From Allomeiothermus silvanus DSM 9946 (GTDB lineage Bacteria; Deinococcota; Deinococci; Deinococcales; Thermaceae): 64,000 bases of DNA. Below, piece after piece: positions 49,533 to 59,928 of this stretch. How positions within the stretch are numbered: position 1 is the first letter of the stretch; each line of letters opens with the position of its first letter. A model generated the notes under the pieces. The model searched no databases, had not been told where the DNA came from, and was given only the letters and a program-made list of their open reading frames with translations. The stretch spans positions 1,198,001 to 1,262,000 of the forward strand of contig NC_014212.1 in assembly GCF_000092125.1 (NCBI RefSeq), read 5' to 3'. A program made the translations under genes and the position numbers.

Positions 49533-50903
49533 ATGGGTCATGCCGTCGTAATCTTGGCTGCGGGTTTGGGTACCCGCATGAAATCTAAACTTCCCAAGAT
49601 GCTCCATCCGTTACTAGGCAAGCCGATGGTAGCCTATGCGGTGGAAACCGCTCTCGAAAGCGGCGCTGAGCGGGTGGTGGTGGTGCTCGGCCACGGGGCG
49701 GAAGAAGTGCGCCAGGCCCTCAAGGGCTACCCGCTGGAATACGTTGTTCAGGAGCGCCAACTGGGCACTGCTCATGCCTTGCTGCAGGCCCGCCCCCTGC
49801 TTGAGGACTACCCCGGCCCCATCGTGCTGCGGCAGGGGGATACCCCTTTAGCCCGCGCCGAGACCATAATTAATCTGGTCAAGGCCCTCGAGACCTCCGA
49901 CCTGGTACTCCTCACCGTGAAGATGGCCGACCCCACCGGGATGGGCCGCATCATCCGCGACGCTGACGGCGAGATCATCGCCAACGTCGAGGAAAAAGAT
50001 GCCAACTTGGCCCAGCGAGCCATCAAGGAGGTGAACGCTGGGGTCTATGCCTTTCGCAAAGAGGTGTGGGCGGCGCTCGAGCAAATCGACAACCGCAACG
50101 CTGCGGGGGAGTACTATCTGCCAGATCTGATTCGCATCTACCGGGCCATGGGCAAGCACGTCAGGGGGCTGGAGTCCAACGATCCCGGCGAGCTTTTGGG
50201 GGTCAACACCCGCTCCCAACTAGCCCAGGTGGAGGCCATCTTGCTCACACGGTTGCGGCAGCAGTGGATGGACCGGGGGGTGCGGATGATCCAGCCGGAA
50301 ACCATCTACCTCGAGCCCAGCGTCGAGCTAGCCCCTGACGTGACCCTTTGGCCGGGGGTGATCCTGCGCGGAGCGACCAAGATTGGCGAGGGCTGCGAGA
50401 TCGGGGCCTACTCGGTGCTCACCGATATGGAACTCGAGCCCGGCGTCACCCTCCGCCCTAACGTGGTAGCCGAGAAGTCTCTCATCAAAAGTGGAGCCGA
50501 CGCTGGGCCTTTTGCCCGCTTTAGGCCAGGGGTGGTGCTCGAGGAGGGAGTCCACGTGGGGAACTTCGTGGAGATGAAAGCTACCCGCATGCGCCGTGGG
50601 GCCAAGGCCGGACACGTGGCGTACTTGGGCGATGCCGACATCGGTGAGGACTCCAACATCGGGGCTGGAACCATCACCGCCAACTATGACGGGAAACAAA
50701 AACACCGCACCATCGTGGGGCGGGGAGTATTTATCGGCTCTAACACCACGTTGATCGCTCCCATCAAGATCGCGGACGGAGCGTACGTGGCAGGCGGGAG
50801 TACCCTCAACCAGGATGTCCCCGAAGACGCCTTGGCCATCGCCCGCGAGCGCCAGCGCAATATCGAAGGTTATGTAAAACGCAAGCGGGGCCAAGCTCAA
50901 TAG
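49533..50903 (+). CDS. glmU: Bifunctional GlmU (uridyltransferase / acetyltransferase)
   Basis: 456 residues from ATG 49533 (ATG 49527 is two codons earlier). The pyrophosphorylase domain shows VILAAGLGTRMKSKLPKMLH and GTAHAL; the C-terminal left-handed beta helix has hexapeptide repeats and the acetyltransferase site (FVEMKATRMRRGAKAGHVAYLGD). It makes UDP-GlcNAc for peptidoglycan. No terminator is obvious; tatA follows after 126 bp. Confidence 0.97.
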   Translation: MGHAVVILAAGLGTRMKSKLPKMLHPLLGKPMVAYAVETALESGAERVVVVLGHGAEEVRQALKGYPLEYVVQERQLGTAHALLQARPLLEDYPGPIVLRQGDTPLARAETIINLVKALETSDLVLLTVKMADPTGMGRIIRDADGEIIANVEEKDANLAQRAIKEVNAGVYAFRKEVWAALEQIDNRNAAGEYYLPDLIRIYRAMGKHVRGLESNDPGELLGVNTRSQLAQVEAILLTRLRQQWMDRGVRMIQPETIYLEPSVELAPDVTLWPGVILRGATKIGEGCEIGAYSVLTDMELEPGVTLRPNVVAEKSLIKSGADAGPFARFRPGVVLEEGVHVGNFVEMKATRMRRGAKAGHVAYLGDADIGEDSNIGAGTITANYDGKQKHRTIVGRGVFIGSNTTLIAPIKIADGAYVAGGSTLNQDVPEDALAIARERQRNIEGYVKRKRGQAQ

Positions 50904-51029
50904 GCAAGCTGTGCGTGGTGGGCACTAAGTAATCGATCGGCCCTCGCTCCTCGGCGCCTTGGACTGGCTGGGAGACAGTATTCATTTGTAATTCAGCAAG
51001 CGGAGTACACTTTAGTTTAGGAGAGAGCC

Positions 51030-51272
51030 ATGAACCTAGGAATGCCTGAGATCCTGATCATCCTGGTGGTAGCCCTGCTGCTCTTTGGGCCACGCAAGCT
51101 GCCCGAGCTGGGTCGTAGCCTGGGCCAGTCCATCCGCGAGTTCAAGAAGGGGGCCCAGAGCATCCGCGAGGAGTTCGAGAGTACCGTGAACCTGGACGAG
51201 AAGCCGAAGCCCGTAACCACCCCCGCCGCCAGGCCAGAAGAGCCCGCCCCCACCCCCGAGAACAAAGCTTAG
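51030..51272 (+). CDS. tatA: Twin-arginine translocase subunit TatA
   Basis: 80 residues, ATG start after AGGAGAG. One N-terminal membrane helix (PEILIILVVALLLFG), the hinge PRKLPELGRSLG and an amphipathic helix, then a Pro/Ala-rich tail. It forms the export channel with TatC, 3 bp downstream. TACACT (51004-51009) is a possible -10 upstream. Confidence 0.95.
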   Translation: MNLGMPEILIILVVALLLFGPRKLPELGRSLGQSIREFKKGAQSIREEFESTVNLDEKPKPVTTPAARPEEPAPTPENKA

Positions 51273-51275
51273 CCT

Positions 51276-52028
51276 ATGCGCGAAGCACCCTTGATCGAGC
51301 ACCTCGAGGAGCTGCGCTCGAGGATCATCTGGTCTTTGGTGGCCTGGGGGATCACAACCAGCTTGGCTTTCACATTCCGGGTACAACTCCTGGATTGGCT
51401 CAAGAAGCCGCTGGATGTCTTCAACGCCACTAGCAACATCAAAGCCGAACTGATCGTCCTTAACATCACCGAGCCCTTCCTTACCGCTTTTAAGGTAGCG
51501 GCCTTTGGCGGTTTGGCGTTCGCCCTCCCCTTCATCGTCTATCAGATATGGGCTTTCATTGCTCCCGGTCTCTACGACCACGAGCGGCGTTTGGCGGTTC
51601 CCTTTTTGCTCGGGGCGGGTTTTAGCTTCGCCGCGGGCGCGGTGTTCTCGTATTTCGTGCTGCTCCCTTTCGCGGTGCCTTTCCTGCTGGGTTTTTTGGG
51701 AGATGTGGTGACCCCGCAAATCTCCATCGGCATGTACATGGGCCAGGTGCTGACTTTTATGGGGCTGATGGGTCTGTTGTTCGAGATGCCGGTAGTGAGC
51801 TATCTGCTAGCTCGCTTGGGGTTCCTTACCAGCCGCTTTTTGATCAGCAACTGGCGGATTGCCATCGTGTTGCTCGTCACCCTGGCAGCGGTGATTACGC
51901 CCACTGTAGACGTAGTTAACTTGTCTTTGGTGGCCTTGCCGCTGCTGTTGCTGTACTGGATTTCGATCTTCTTGGTGAAGTGGGCTGAGCGCTCGAGGCC
52001 CAAAGAAATCGAGGAGGCCGCGGCCTAA
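51276..52028 (+). CDS. tatC: Twin-arginine translocase subunit TatC
   Basis: 250 residues with six membrane helices. The N-terminal PLIEHLEELRSRIIWSL, FLTAFKVAAFGGLAFALPFI and VITPTVDVVNLSLVALPLLLLY blocks are family hallmarks. It recognises the twin-arginine signal. No TatB is present, as is common in this phylum. Confidence 0.97.
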   Translation: MREAPLIEHLEELRSRIIWSLVAWGITTSLAFTFRVQLLDWLKKPLDVFNATSNIKAELIVLNITEPFLTAFKVAAFGGLAFALPFIVYQIWAFIAPGLYDHERRLAVPFLLGAGFSFAAGAVFSYFVLLPFAVPFLLGFLGDVVTPQISIGMYMGQVLTFMGLMGLLFEMPVVSYLLARLGFLTSRFLISNWRIAIVLLVTLAAVITPTVDVVNLSLVALPLLLLYWISIFLVKWAERSRPKEIEEAAA

Positions 52029-52177
52029 CCTCGTCGATGGATCTCCCCCGGCATAGGGGAGGCTCTATGAACCTGGATGTAGGGTGCACCCGTCAGTCTG
52101 GTAGGATATACCCCGTACGAAGACTCGCATGGGCTGTTCTGATGGGCAAAAATAGAACAAATTCGTTGGTATACCAG

Positions 52178-52207
52178 TTGCGCTAGGCTGGGGGGTTGGG
52201 CTACAAT
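52178..52207 (+). promoter_or_regulatory. Promoter of chorismate mutase/DAHP synthase gene
   Basis: TTGCGC (52178-52183), 18-nt spacer, TACAAT (52202-52207). The ATG follows 10 nt later, so the 5' untranslated part is very short. Confidence 0.6.
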
Positions 52208-52217
52208 CCTCGAATCT

Positions 52218-53294
52218 ATGGACCAACGGATACAAGACCTTCGCCGAGAAATAGACAAGATCAACCGCGAACTCTTGCGGCTGCTATCCGAGCGCGGCAA
52301 GCTCGTCACCGAGATTGGCCGCATCCAGACCGAGCTGGGTATTCCCCACTACGACCCCAAGCGTGAGGAGGAGATGCTAGCCTACCTCACCGCCGAAAAC
52401 CCCGGCCCCTACCCGGCTAGCACCATCAAAGGGCTTTTCAAGGAGATCTTCAAGGCCTCGATGAGCCTTGAGGAGGCCAAGGACAAGCAGAAGTTCCTCT
52501 ACTCGCGCAAGGTCAAGCCTGACGACACCAAGGTCAGGGTAGGCGATGTGGTCTTTGGCAACGGGAAATTGCTGGTAGCAGGTCCTTGCTCCATCGAATC
52601 CGAGGAGCAGATGATGACCACCGCCAAATTCCTGGCCGAGCATGGTGTGAGGGTGTTGCGGGGCGGGGCCTTCAAACCGCGCACCTCGCCGTACGGCTTC
52701 CAGGGCATGGGCGAGTCCGGGTTACAACTCGGTCGCAAAGCCGCGGACGCCTACGGCATGGTCTTCGTCAGCGAGGTGATGGATACCCGCGATGTAGAAC
52801 TCTTGGCCCAGTACGTGGACATTCTCCAGATCGGCACCCGCAACGCCCATAACTTCGCTTTGCTCAAGGAGGCAGGTAAGGCCAGCAAACCAGTCCTGCT
52901 CAAGCGCGGTTTTGCCCAGACCGTTGAGGAGTGGTTCTACGCCGCTGAGTACATCCTCTCACACGGCAACGGCCAGGTGATCCTCTGCGAGCGGGGCATC
53001 CGCACCTACGAGAAGGCCACCCGCAATACCCTAGACCTCTCAGCGGTGGTGCTCGCCAAGCAGGAAACCCACCTCCCGGTGATCGTAGACGTGACCCACG
53101 CAGCAGGCCGTACCGACTTGCTGGCCCCGCTGGCCCGGGCAGCCTTGGCGGCTGGGGCCGATGGTGTCCACGTTGAGGTGCATCCCAACCCCAAGGTGGC
53201 CCTTTCCGACAACGACCAGCAGATGGACTTCGCCCAGTTCGAGAAGTTCTTGGCTTCGATTGCTGATTTGATGCCCGCAACCTTGGTGCGCTAA
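52218..53294 (+). CDS. Chorismate mutase / DAHP synthase fusion
   Basis: 358 residues. Residues 1-85 are an AroQ-type chorismate mutase (RIQDLRREIDKINRELLRLL). Residues about 105-358 are a type I-beta DAHP synthase with LLVAGPCSIES, FKPRTSPYGFQG, KRG and metal residues in HAAGRTDLL and VHVEVHPNP. It starts the shikimate pathway and the mutase part likely provides feedback control by chorismate or prephenate. It stands alone. Confidence 0.93.
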   Translation: MDQRIQDLRREIDKINRELLRLLSERGKLVTEIGRIQTELGIPHYDPKREEEMLAYLTAENPGPYPASTIKGLFKEIFKASMSLEEAKDKQKFLYSRKVKPDDTKVRVGDVVFGNGKLLVAGPCSIESEEQMMTTAKFLAEHGVRVLRGGAFKPRTSPYGFQGMGESGLQLGRKAADAYGMVFVSEVMDTRDVELLAQYVDILQIGTRNAHNFALLKEAGKASKPVLLKRGFAQTVEEWFYAAEYILSHGNGQVILCERGIRTYEKATRNTLDLSAVVLAKQETHLPVIVDVTHAAGRTDLLAPLARAALAAGADGVHVEVHPNPKVALSDNDQQMDFAQFEKFLASIADLMPATLVR

Positions 53295-53388
53295 CAAGTG
53301 CTCCGGCGTGGGGGCCAGACAGGGCTAGGCTTCGGGGGGAATGGGGTGGCCGATGGAACACCGAATTCCCCTCGAGCCAACGCAGAAA

Positions 53389-53407
53389 ACCCCGGCGGAG
53401 CCGGGGT
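53389..53407. terminator. Terminator between DAHP synthase and nuoN genes
   Basis: ACCCCGGC pairs with GCCGGGGT around GGA, with flanking AAAA and TCTT. It serves both convergent transcripts. Confidence 0.75.
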
Positions 53408-53439
53408 CTTGATGTATAGCTTTGCGGTTTACCCTACGT

Positions 53440-55092
53440 CTAGGGCGCAGTGACCTTTACCGTGACCGAAGGACCCCCGGCTTGTCCGGCCTGGCGCGCT
53501 TGGTAGGTGTGGGTTCCAGGGCTGGGGACGGGCTCGAGGGCGAATGACCATCCGCCGTTCTGGCCCACCGTTACGGTGCCGAGCTTTGTGGCGCCATCGT
53601 AGATCTCTAGGGCCTCGCCGGGTTTACCGGTTCCTTGCAGGCTGAACTCACCCGCCGGAACCTCGGCCCCATCGGAGGGCGAGGTAATGCTCACGTTGGT
53701 GCTAAGGGGAACCCGTGCCGCGAGGTTGGGTTGCCCGGCGGCGAAGGCCCGGTAACCCAGGAAGGGCAGAATGCCCAGGATCCCGATCAGGACCATAGCC
53801 AGGGTCATAGCCCAGCGGGCTGTAGCAGAGGCGGTGGTGGCGGTGGGCCAGGGCGGGAGTACCCCGGCTCGGTCTTCTTCCCGCTCATGCTCGGGCTGAC
53901 GCGAGAGTACGGCCAGGCCGAACAGGCGCAGATAGTAGTAAGCAGCGATAGCCGAGGTGACCAGGGCCAGCACCAACAGGGCGTATTGATGGGCCTTGGC
54001 TCCCTCGAGGAAGACCAGCAGCTTCCCCCAGAAGCCGGGGAAAGGCGGCAATCCGGCCAGCGAGAGCATCGCCAGGCCGAACCCCACCCCCAAGAGCCGG
54101 TTGCGCCCGAAGAGGCCGCGTAGCCGCTCGTAGGGCACGGTGCCATTAGATATCGCCGAGAGCACTGCGAAGGCCAGCCCGGTGCCCAGCAAGTAGGTGA
54201 GCAGGTAGAAGCTGATGGCAGGGCCGCCCGTTCCGCTGAAAAGACCCACCCCCACGTACCCGGCGTGGGCGATGGAGGAGTAGGCCAACAGGCGCTTGGC
54301 CTCGGTCTGGGCTAGGGCTCCGAGGTTCCCGAAGATTAGGGTCAGGACTATGACGAGGGTGAGCGCCGCACCCCAAGCAGGGAGGCCCTCGGTGGTAAGG
54401 CGCACTAAAGCGGCAAAGGCTGCGGCCTTGACCGCGGTGGCCATGAGCAGGCTGACCCCGGTAGGGCTGCCCTGGTAGACGTCGGGGGTCCACCAGTGGA
54501 AGGGCACCATCGAGGCCTTGAAGGCCAGCCCGATCAGGAGCATCACCATCGCGGCTACGTAGAGCGTGCCGCTGCCCGCTATCCCCACATTGAAGCTACC
54601 CGTAGCACCGAAGTGCAAAGCGATGCCGTAAAGGAAGATGGCCGCTGAGAGCGCGCCCAGCAGGAAATATTTGAGGCCCGCTTCATAACTTGGCGCGTCG
54701 CGTCGCCAGGTGGCTAGCACGTACAGGGGCAGCGAGAGGGCCTCGAGGGCGATGAGGATCACCACCAGGTTCGGCGTGGAGGCCATCAGGAGCATTCCCA
54801 CAGCGGCGTAGAGGGCTAGCAGGTAATACTCCAGCCGCTCGCCCCCGTGTCTGCCGATGACTACCGCCCACAACACCCCCAACAGGGCCACTAGGGTGAG
54901 CCCCTGGGCCAAAGGGTCCCAGCGAAAGAGGCCGCCAAAATACTCGGCGGGCTGGTTCCACCCCACCAGGATGGCCCCGATAGCGGCGATGATGGTTCCT
55001 GCGGTGAGCCATTTGGTGGTGCGTACCGGAATCCATAAAGCCAGCAAGGTGAGGACGGTGGCAGCACTCGAGAGGATCAAGAGGGGAATCAT
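53440..55092 (-). CDS. nuoN: NADH-quinone oxidoreductase subunit N with Ig-like tail
   Basis: 550 residues with at least twelve membrane helices in the first ~440, including the conserved proton-channel segments (MVPFHWWTPDVYQGSPTGVS, KRLLAYSSIAHAGYVGVG). After the last helix comes a Ser/Pro/Gly-rich C-terminal domain of about 95 residues (VSITSPSDGAEVPAGEF, WSFALEPVPSPGTHTYQARQ) that looks like a bacterial Ig-like domain. I do not recall such a domain in family members (usually about 430-490 residues). It overlaps nuoM by 4 bases. Confidence 0.94.
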   Translation of the reverse strand: MIPLLILSSAATVLTLLALWIPVRTTKWLTAGTIIAAIGAILVGWNQPAEYFGGLFRWDPLAQGLTLVALLGVLWAVVIGRHGGERLEYYLLALYAAVGMLLMASTPNLVVILIALEALSLPLYVLATWRRDAPSYEAGLKYFLLGALSAAIFLYGIALHFGATGSFNVGIAGSGTLYVAAMVMLLIGLAFKASMVPFHWWTPDVYQGSPTGVSLLMATAVKAAAFAALVRLTTEGLPAWGAALTLVIVLTLIFGNLGALAQTEAKRLLAYSSIAHAGYVGVGLFSGTGGPAISFYLLTYLLGTGLAFAVLSAISNGTVPYERLRGLFGRNRLLGVGFGLAMLSLAGLPPFPGFWGKLLVFLEGAKAHQYALLVLALVTSAIAAYYYLRLFGLAVLSRQPEHEREEDRAGVLPPWPTATTASATARWAMTLAMVLIGILGILPFLGYRAFAAGQPNLAARVPLSTNVSITSPSDGAEVPAGEFSLQGTGKPGEALEIYDGATKLGTVTVGQNGGWSFALEPVPSPGTHTYQARQAGQAGGPSVTVKVTAP

Positions 55093-56513
55093 GCCGCACC
55101 TCCGAAGAGCGCAGCAAACGCCTTAGCCAGCGGTTGCAAGAGCTGGGTGAAGAGCTTGGGATATAGGCCCAGCAGGGCGATGGCTGCTACGATCACCACC
55201 GCGAAGCTCCATTCCTGCAGGGTCATATCGGGGACGGCGCGGTTCTCGCTCTCGTGGAAGACTTTCTGATAGGCGGTAAGGGCATAAGCCGCCGCAGCGA
55301 TGACCGAGAGGAAGGCCACGAAGGTCAGCCAAGGACTGGCTTTGTAGGCGCCCAAGAGCGCCATGAATTCCCCAGGAAAACCGGCTAGTCCCGGAAGACC
55401 GATCATGCTCATCACCAGAATCATGCCCAGCGCGGCCAAAGCGGGGGCGCTTTTGGCAAGCCCCCGCACCGGGCCAATCTCCAGGGTGCCGGTGCGCTCG
55501 TAGAGCAAGCCCGTAAAGAGAAACATTCCACCCGTATAGACGAACGAGGCGCCCAGCAGGAACAAAGCCCCCACCGCGCCCTCGCTGGTTCCGCTGAAAA
55601 GCCCAATGGCCGCCAGCCCCATGTGCGAGATCCCCCCGTAGGCCAGCAGGTTTTTCCAGTCTTTGGCTCCCCAGGCCGCCCAGGCCGCGTAGATCGCCGT
55701 GAAGGCGGCCAGCGTGAGCAATAGCGGCTGTAGGCCTTGGAAGCCCTCCGGGGCTAGGGGCATGGCCCAACGGAAGAAGGCGAAGATGCCTACCTTGTAT
55801 AGCGTGCCCATGGCGTCGGCCAGGCCGCTAGGGTGGTTTTCCTGGTGGAAGCTGGGCAGCCAGGCGTGTAGCGGAAAAAGCGGGGTCTTGACCGCCAGGG
55901 CGAAGAAAAAGCCCAAGAAGACCCAACTCGCCGCTACCCCCTTGAGCGGGTGGTTGTACAGATCCCCGATCAGGAAGCTCTCCGCCCCGCCTAAGAAGCG
56001 GGCCGCCAGGATAGCAGCCAGCATCGGCAGCGACCCCACCAGGGTGAAAAGGGCGAAGGTGTATAGCGCTCGCATCCGCTCGCGCCCGCCGTACAGCCCC
56101 AGCATGAGGAGGGCGGGGATCAGGGTGAACTCGAAGAACACGTAGAAGAGCACCAGGTCGAGCGCGGCGAAGATGCCCAACAGGCCGGTCTCCATCATCA
56201 GGGCGTAGCCGAGCATCCTGGTGGGGGCTTTGGCGACCCAGACGCTCAGGAAGACCGTGAAGCTTACCGCCAGCCAGAGGAACATGGCCGCGTTATCGAG
56301 GCCAACTGCGTAGTAGATCCCAGCAGGGCCCAGCAGCGGAGTTTGGGTGAGGTAGGCGATCCCCTCCTTAGGGTGGAGGAAGAACATCACCAGGCTCAGC
56401 ACAAACACCCCGCCCGAGGCCACCCAGGCGAACGGGCGGCCCAGCCCAGGCCATAGCACCAGGGATACCCCCGCCAGCAGGGGGAGGAAGAGGGCGATAT
56501 CGGCCAGGCTCAT
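55089..56513 (-). CDS. nuoM: NADH-quinone oxidoreductase subunit M
   Basis: 474 residues from ATG 56513 (ATGA overlap with nuoL). An antiporter-like proton-pumping subunit with the signature [23 protein letters not shown] and the conserved [17 protein letters not shown] lysine helix. Overlaps nuoN at its end. Confidence 0.96.
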   Translation of the reverse strand: MSLADIALFLPLLAGVSLVLWPGLGRPFAWVASGGVFVLSLVMFFLHPKEGIAYLTQTPLLGPAGIYYAVGLDNAAMFLWLAVSFTVFLSVWVAKAPTRMLGYALMMETGLLGIFAALDLVLFYVFFEFTLIPALLMLGLYGGRERMRALYTFALFTLVGSLPMLAAILAARFLGGAESFLIGDLYNHPLKGVAASWVFLGFFFALAVKTPLFPLHAWLPSFHQENHPSGLADAMGTLYKVGIFAFFRWAMPLAPEGFQGLQPLLLTLAAFTAIYAAWAAWGAKDWKNLLAYGGISHMGLAAIGLFSGTSEGAVGALFLLGASFVYTGGMFLFTGLLYERTGTLEIGPVRGLAKSAPALAALGMILVMSMIGLPGLAGFPGEFMALLGAYKASPWLTFVAFLSVIAAAAYALTAYQKVFHESENRAVPDMTLQEWSFAVVIVAAIALLGLYPKLFTQLLQPLAKAFAALFGGAA

Positions 56514-58336
56514 CGGCTCACCCCCCATAGCAGCAGCAGCACCGCCCCCACCACCAGCCCCGCTGCGTAGAAGCGGATGTAGCCGGTCTCGAGCCTAGCC
56601 AGCAGGCTCCCAAGGCCCGCGGTGAGGGTTCCCAGCCGGCTGAAGCCGCCCAAAAGGCCTTTGTCGCCATCGAAGAGCAGGTTGCCCAGGCTCTTCAGCG
56701 GATTCACGATAAAGGTGTTATACACCTGGTCCACGTAGAAGCTATGCTCGGAGGCCTGCGCAAAGCGGGTATACCAACCGGGCAGAACCTTTTGCTGGAA
56801 GAAGCGGTAGCCCAGGTAGAGTCCGGCCAAAGCCACCAAGGCCGAGATCAGCACCAACGTCCACTCGAGCGCCAGGGATGGCTTCTCGTACTCGAGGTGG
56901 GCCAGGTTGGGCTCGAGAAAGCGCTCGAGGAAGTTAGGGAAGGGTTCCGGCAGGCCAATGTAGCCGATGAACACTGCTCCCAGGGCCAGGATGTGGTTGG
57001 GGAAGAGCATCACGCCCGGGGACTCGTGCGGGTGTGCATCTCCTCGGTATTGACCCAAAAACACCGTCACGAACCAGCGCATCGAGTACATGGCGGTGAG
57101 GAAGGCGGTAGCCAGCAGCAAGAGGTAGAACACCAGGCTCGAGTTTACGCTGTAGAAGAGGGTGGAGTACAAGATCGCATCCTTTGACCAGAAACCCGAC
57201 AATAGCGGCATGCCGCCCAGCGCCAAGGCTCCGATCAGCCCGTGCCAGCGGGTTTGGGGCAGGTAGCGCCACATCCCGCCCATTTTGCGGATATCCTGCT
57301 CGCCGCCTAGGGCGTGGATCACCGAGCCCGAAGCCATGAATAACAGGGCCTTGAAGAAGGCATGGGTGAGCACGTGGAAAAGGGCGATCCAGTAAGCTCC
57401 CATGCCCGCGGCCACGAACATGAAGCCGAGCTGGGAGAGGGTCGAGTAGGCCACGATGCGCTTGATGTCCTGTTGCCCAAAGGCCGACAGCGCTCCGTAG
57501 ATGGCGGTGGCGAGCCCCAGAATGGCGATCCACAGCGAGACTTCCGGCACGTTGATGTAGAGGAAGCTGCTGCGGGCCAAGAGGTACACGCCCGCCGTCA
57601 CCATGGTGGCGGCGTGGATCAACGCCGAGACCGGGGTAGGGCCGGCCATGGCGTCGGGTAGCCAGACCATAAGGGGAACCTGGGCACTCTTGCCGATGGC
57701 CCCCACGAAGAGCAAAAAGGCTGCCAGGGACAGCCCGGCGGGGATGAAGAGGTTTTCCTCGAGCTTGGTGTTGATCTCAGATATGCCCAGGGTTCCGAAC
57801 ATCGCCCACAACAGGCCCATGCCCAGCAAAAAGCCCAAATCGCCGATGCGGTTGACGATAAAAGCTTTGCGAGCGGAATCGGCGTTCACCCGGTCTTGGT
57901 ACCAGAACCCGATCAGCAAGTATGAGGCCAGCCCCACGCCTTCCCAACCGATGAACATCACCACGTAGTTGTCGGCCAGGACCAGCGTGAGCATCATGGC
58001 GATGAAGAGGTTAAGGTAGGCGAAGAAACGGCTGAAACCGGCATCGCCCGCCATGTAGCCGATGGCGTAGACGTGGATCAGGAAGCCCACCCCGGTCACG
58101 ATCAGGAGCATTAGCCCGGAGAGGTGATCCAGGTTGAGGCTGAAGGAGATGCCGGGCAGCCAGTCGGGGACGGCAAACTTGGCCCCGCCCTGGGCGAGCA
58201 GGGCTACCCCTAGCACCAAGCTGGCGAGCACCAGCCCCGAGGCGATCACTCCCGGCAGGGGCTCCCGCATCCGCTTGCCGAGTAGCCCCAGCAGCACGAA
58301 TCCCAGGAGGGGAAAGAGAATCGTCAGCACTAGCAT
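56510..58336 (-). CDS. nuoL: NADH-quinone oxidoreductase subunit L
   Basis: 608 residues from ATG 58336, preceded by AGGGAGG. The frame extends upstream but the ribosome binding site and homology set this start. It shows [36 protein letters not shown] and [15 protein letters not shown], and a C-terminal region holding the long lateral helix. It pumps protons. A 145-bp gap separates it from nuoK; it holds only a near-palindrome (TCGCGCTAGCGA at 58408-58419). Confidence 0.96.
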   Translation of the reverse strand: MLVLTILFPLLGFVLLGLLGKRMREPLPGVIASGLVLASLVLGVALLAQGGAKFAVPDWLPGISFSLNLDHLSGLMLLIVTGVGFLIHVYAIGYMAGDAGFSRFFAYLNLFIAMMLTLVLADNYVVMFIGWEGVGLASYLLIGFWYQDRVNADSARKAFIVNRIGDLGFLLGMGLLWAMFGTLGISEINTKLEENLFIPAGLSLAAFLLFVGAIGKSAQVPLMVWLPDAMAGPTPVSALIHAATMVTAGVYLLARSSFLYINVPEVSLWIAILGLATAIYGALSAFGQQDIKRIVAYSTLSQLGFMFVAAGMGAYWIALFHVLTHAFFKALLFMASGSVIHALGGEQDIRKMGGMWRYLPQTRWHGLIGALALGGMPLLSGFWSKDAILYSTLFYSVNSSLVFYLLLLATAFLTAMYSMRWFVTVFLGQYRGDAHPHESPGVMLFPNHILALGAVFIGYIGLPEPFPNFLERFLEPNLAHLEYEKPSLALEWTLVLISALVALAGLYLGYRFFQQKVLPGWYTRFAQASEHSFYVDQVYNTFIVNPLKSLGNLLFDGDKGLLGGFSRLGTLTAGLGSLLARLETGYIRFYAAGLVVGAVLLLLWGVSR

Positions 58337-58481
58337 GGGCGGATACCTCCCTGGTCCAGACGCAAAGGGCAGGGGGATACTAGTGGAAAGGCACTTTGCC
58401 CCGGGAGTAGTCGCGCTAGCGACCGGGCTATGCCCGTCCACTTGCGGTTGGCGTGGCTTGATAAACAATCAGTTCGTCGGA

Positions 58482-58775
58482 TCATCCCTTTAGCTCCCTG
58501 AGTTCATCCACCCCGGTGCTTTCCCGGCGGCGGAAGATGGCTACAATGAGCCCCAACCCCACCGCAACCTCGGCGGCGGCGATGGCGATCACAAAGAGGG
58601 CTACGGTTTGGGCATCGAGAGAGCCGTACATTTTGGCGAAAGCAACCAGCGCCAGATTAGCTGAGTTCAGCATCAGCTCCACCGAGAGAAAGACCAGGAT
58701 GGCCGTACGGCGGGTGAGCGCACCAAACACCCCGATGGCGAACATGATGGCAGAAGTGGCTAGCCAGAGGTTCAT
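58482..58775 (-). CDS. nuoK: NADH-quinone oxidoreductase subunit K
   Basis: 97 residues, three membrane helices, with the conserved Glu residues in [14 protein letters not shown] and [15 protein letters not shown] that belong to the proton path. Starts in an ATGA overlap with nuoJ. Confidence 0.96.
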   Translation of the reverse strand: MNLWLATSAIMFAIGVFGALTRRTAILVFLSVELMLNSANLALVAFAKMYGSLDAQTVALFVIAIAAAEVAVGLGLIVAIFRRRESTGVDELRELKG

Positions 58776-59329
58776 CGGCGCACCTCCTCTTTGGAGGCTG
58801 GAGTGCGCTGGATTTTTTCCTCGTCGGTGAGGGCATCTAGCGGTTTATCCGGCTGAACCAGCGCCACCGCAGCGACGGTCGCCACCAACAGCAAGAAGCC
58901 CACCGCCAAGAGCGCGTAGAGCCAGGGGCCATAGAGTACCGGCCCGATGGCTTGGGGTAGCCCGCCATTCAGGTTGCCGACCTGCGGTGGAACCGGGACA
59001 TTGCGGCTAGCGAGCATCAGCACGACGGCTAGGGCCAGGGCCCCTAGGGCGGCGACGGGGGTGAGCCTCGAGAGCGGGTTGATGCCCACCTCGGCCTGGG
59101 CCGCCGAGAGCAACATGATCACGAAGAGAAACAGCACTACGATAGCCCCGGCGTAGACGATGACCTGCACCATACCCAAAAACCGCGCATCCAGCGCGAC
59201 GTATACCCCCGCCAGTACCAGAAAATTAGCGATCAGCGCCAACGCGGCGTGCACCGCGTTGCGGGCGGTCACTACCAGCAGGGCGGTGATGAGGAGGAGT
59301 GCCGCGGCCAGAATCTCCCACAAGCCCAT
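58772..59329 (-). CDS. nuoJ: NADH-quinone oxidoreductase subunit J
   Basis: 185 residues, five membrane helices, with the ND6-type helix [20 protein letters not shown]. The C terminus is charged. Overlaps nuoI by one base and nuoK by 4. Confidence 0.95.
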   Translation of the reverse strand: MGLWEILAAALLLITALLVVTARNAVHAALALIANFLVLAGVYVALDARFLGMVQVIVYAGAIVVLFLFVIMLLSAAQAEVGINPLSRLTPVAALGALALAVVLMLASRNVPVPPQVGNLNGGLPQAIGPVLYGPWLYALLAVGFLLLVATVAAVALVQPDKPLDALTDEEKIQRTPASKEEVRR

Positions 59330-59928
59330 CAGTGCCCTCCTAGCGGCTCATCCTGGCCGGTTTCTTCCCGCTTGACCCCGCCCACCGTCTGGCGTAAAGG
59401 GGCCTTGAACCCTTCCAACTCGGCCCTTACGTAGGGAACGGTGTAGCCTTTCTTGATGGGCTTTCCGGTGTAGACGGCTTCGCGGCGCTGGGGCTTGGTC
59501 CCCTGTACCTCCACCAGCATGTCCTCCTTGCCATAGATCAAGTCGGAGTAGCGGTAGTCGGCCATCTCGAAGTCGTAGCCCAGCACCACCGCCCCGGTAG
59601 GGCAGGCCTCTTCGCACAGCCCACAGAAGATGCAGCGCAGCATGTTGATCTCGTAGACCTTGGCGTAGCGCTCGCCCGCGCTGGTGGGATGGGCCGGGTC
59701 GTTCTCGGCAGGCTCGACGTAGATGGCGTACGCCGGGCAGATCGCCGCGCAGAGGCTACAGCCGATGCACTTCTCGAGCCCGTTAGGGTGCCGGGTCAGC
59801 ACGTGGCGCCCGTGCCAGCGGGGTTTGAGCGGCACCGGGGCGTCGGGGTAGGGGATGGTCACCGGTTTGGAAAACAGAGCCCTGAGCGTAATCCCCAGGC
59901 TCTGGGCCAGTGCAGCCACACTGCTCAT
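59329..59928 (-). CDS. nuoI: NADH-quinone oxidoreductase subunit I
   Basis: 199 residues. Two 4Fe-4S motifs, [12 protein letters not shown] and [12 protein letters not shown], carry clusters N6a and N6b linking the peripheral arm to quinone. Overlaps nuoH by 4 bases. Confidence 0.97.
   Translation of the reverse strand: MSSVAALAQSLGITLRALFSKPVTIPYPDAPVPLKPRWHGRHVLTRHPNGLEKCIGCSLCAAICPAYAIYVEPAENDPAHPTSAGERYAKVYEINMLRCIFCGLCEEACPTGAVVLGYDFEMADYRYSDLIYGKEDMLVEVQGTKPQRREAVYTGKPIKKGYTVPYVRAELEGFKAPLRQTVGGVKREETGQDEPLGGH

Noticed and set aside
58337-58481. Regulatory element in the nuoK-nuoL gap
   Set aside because: Only a short near-palindrome is visible; no hairpin with a T-run and no promoter hexamers at proper spacing.
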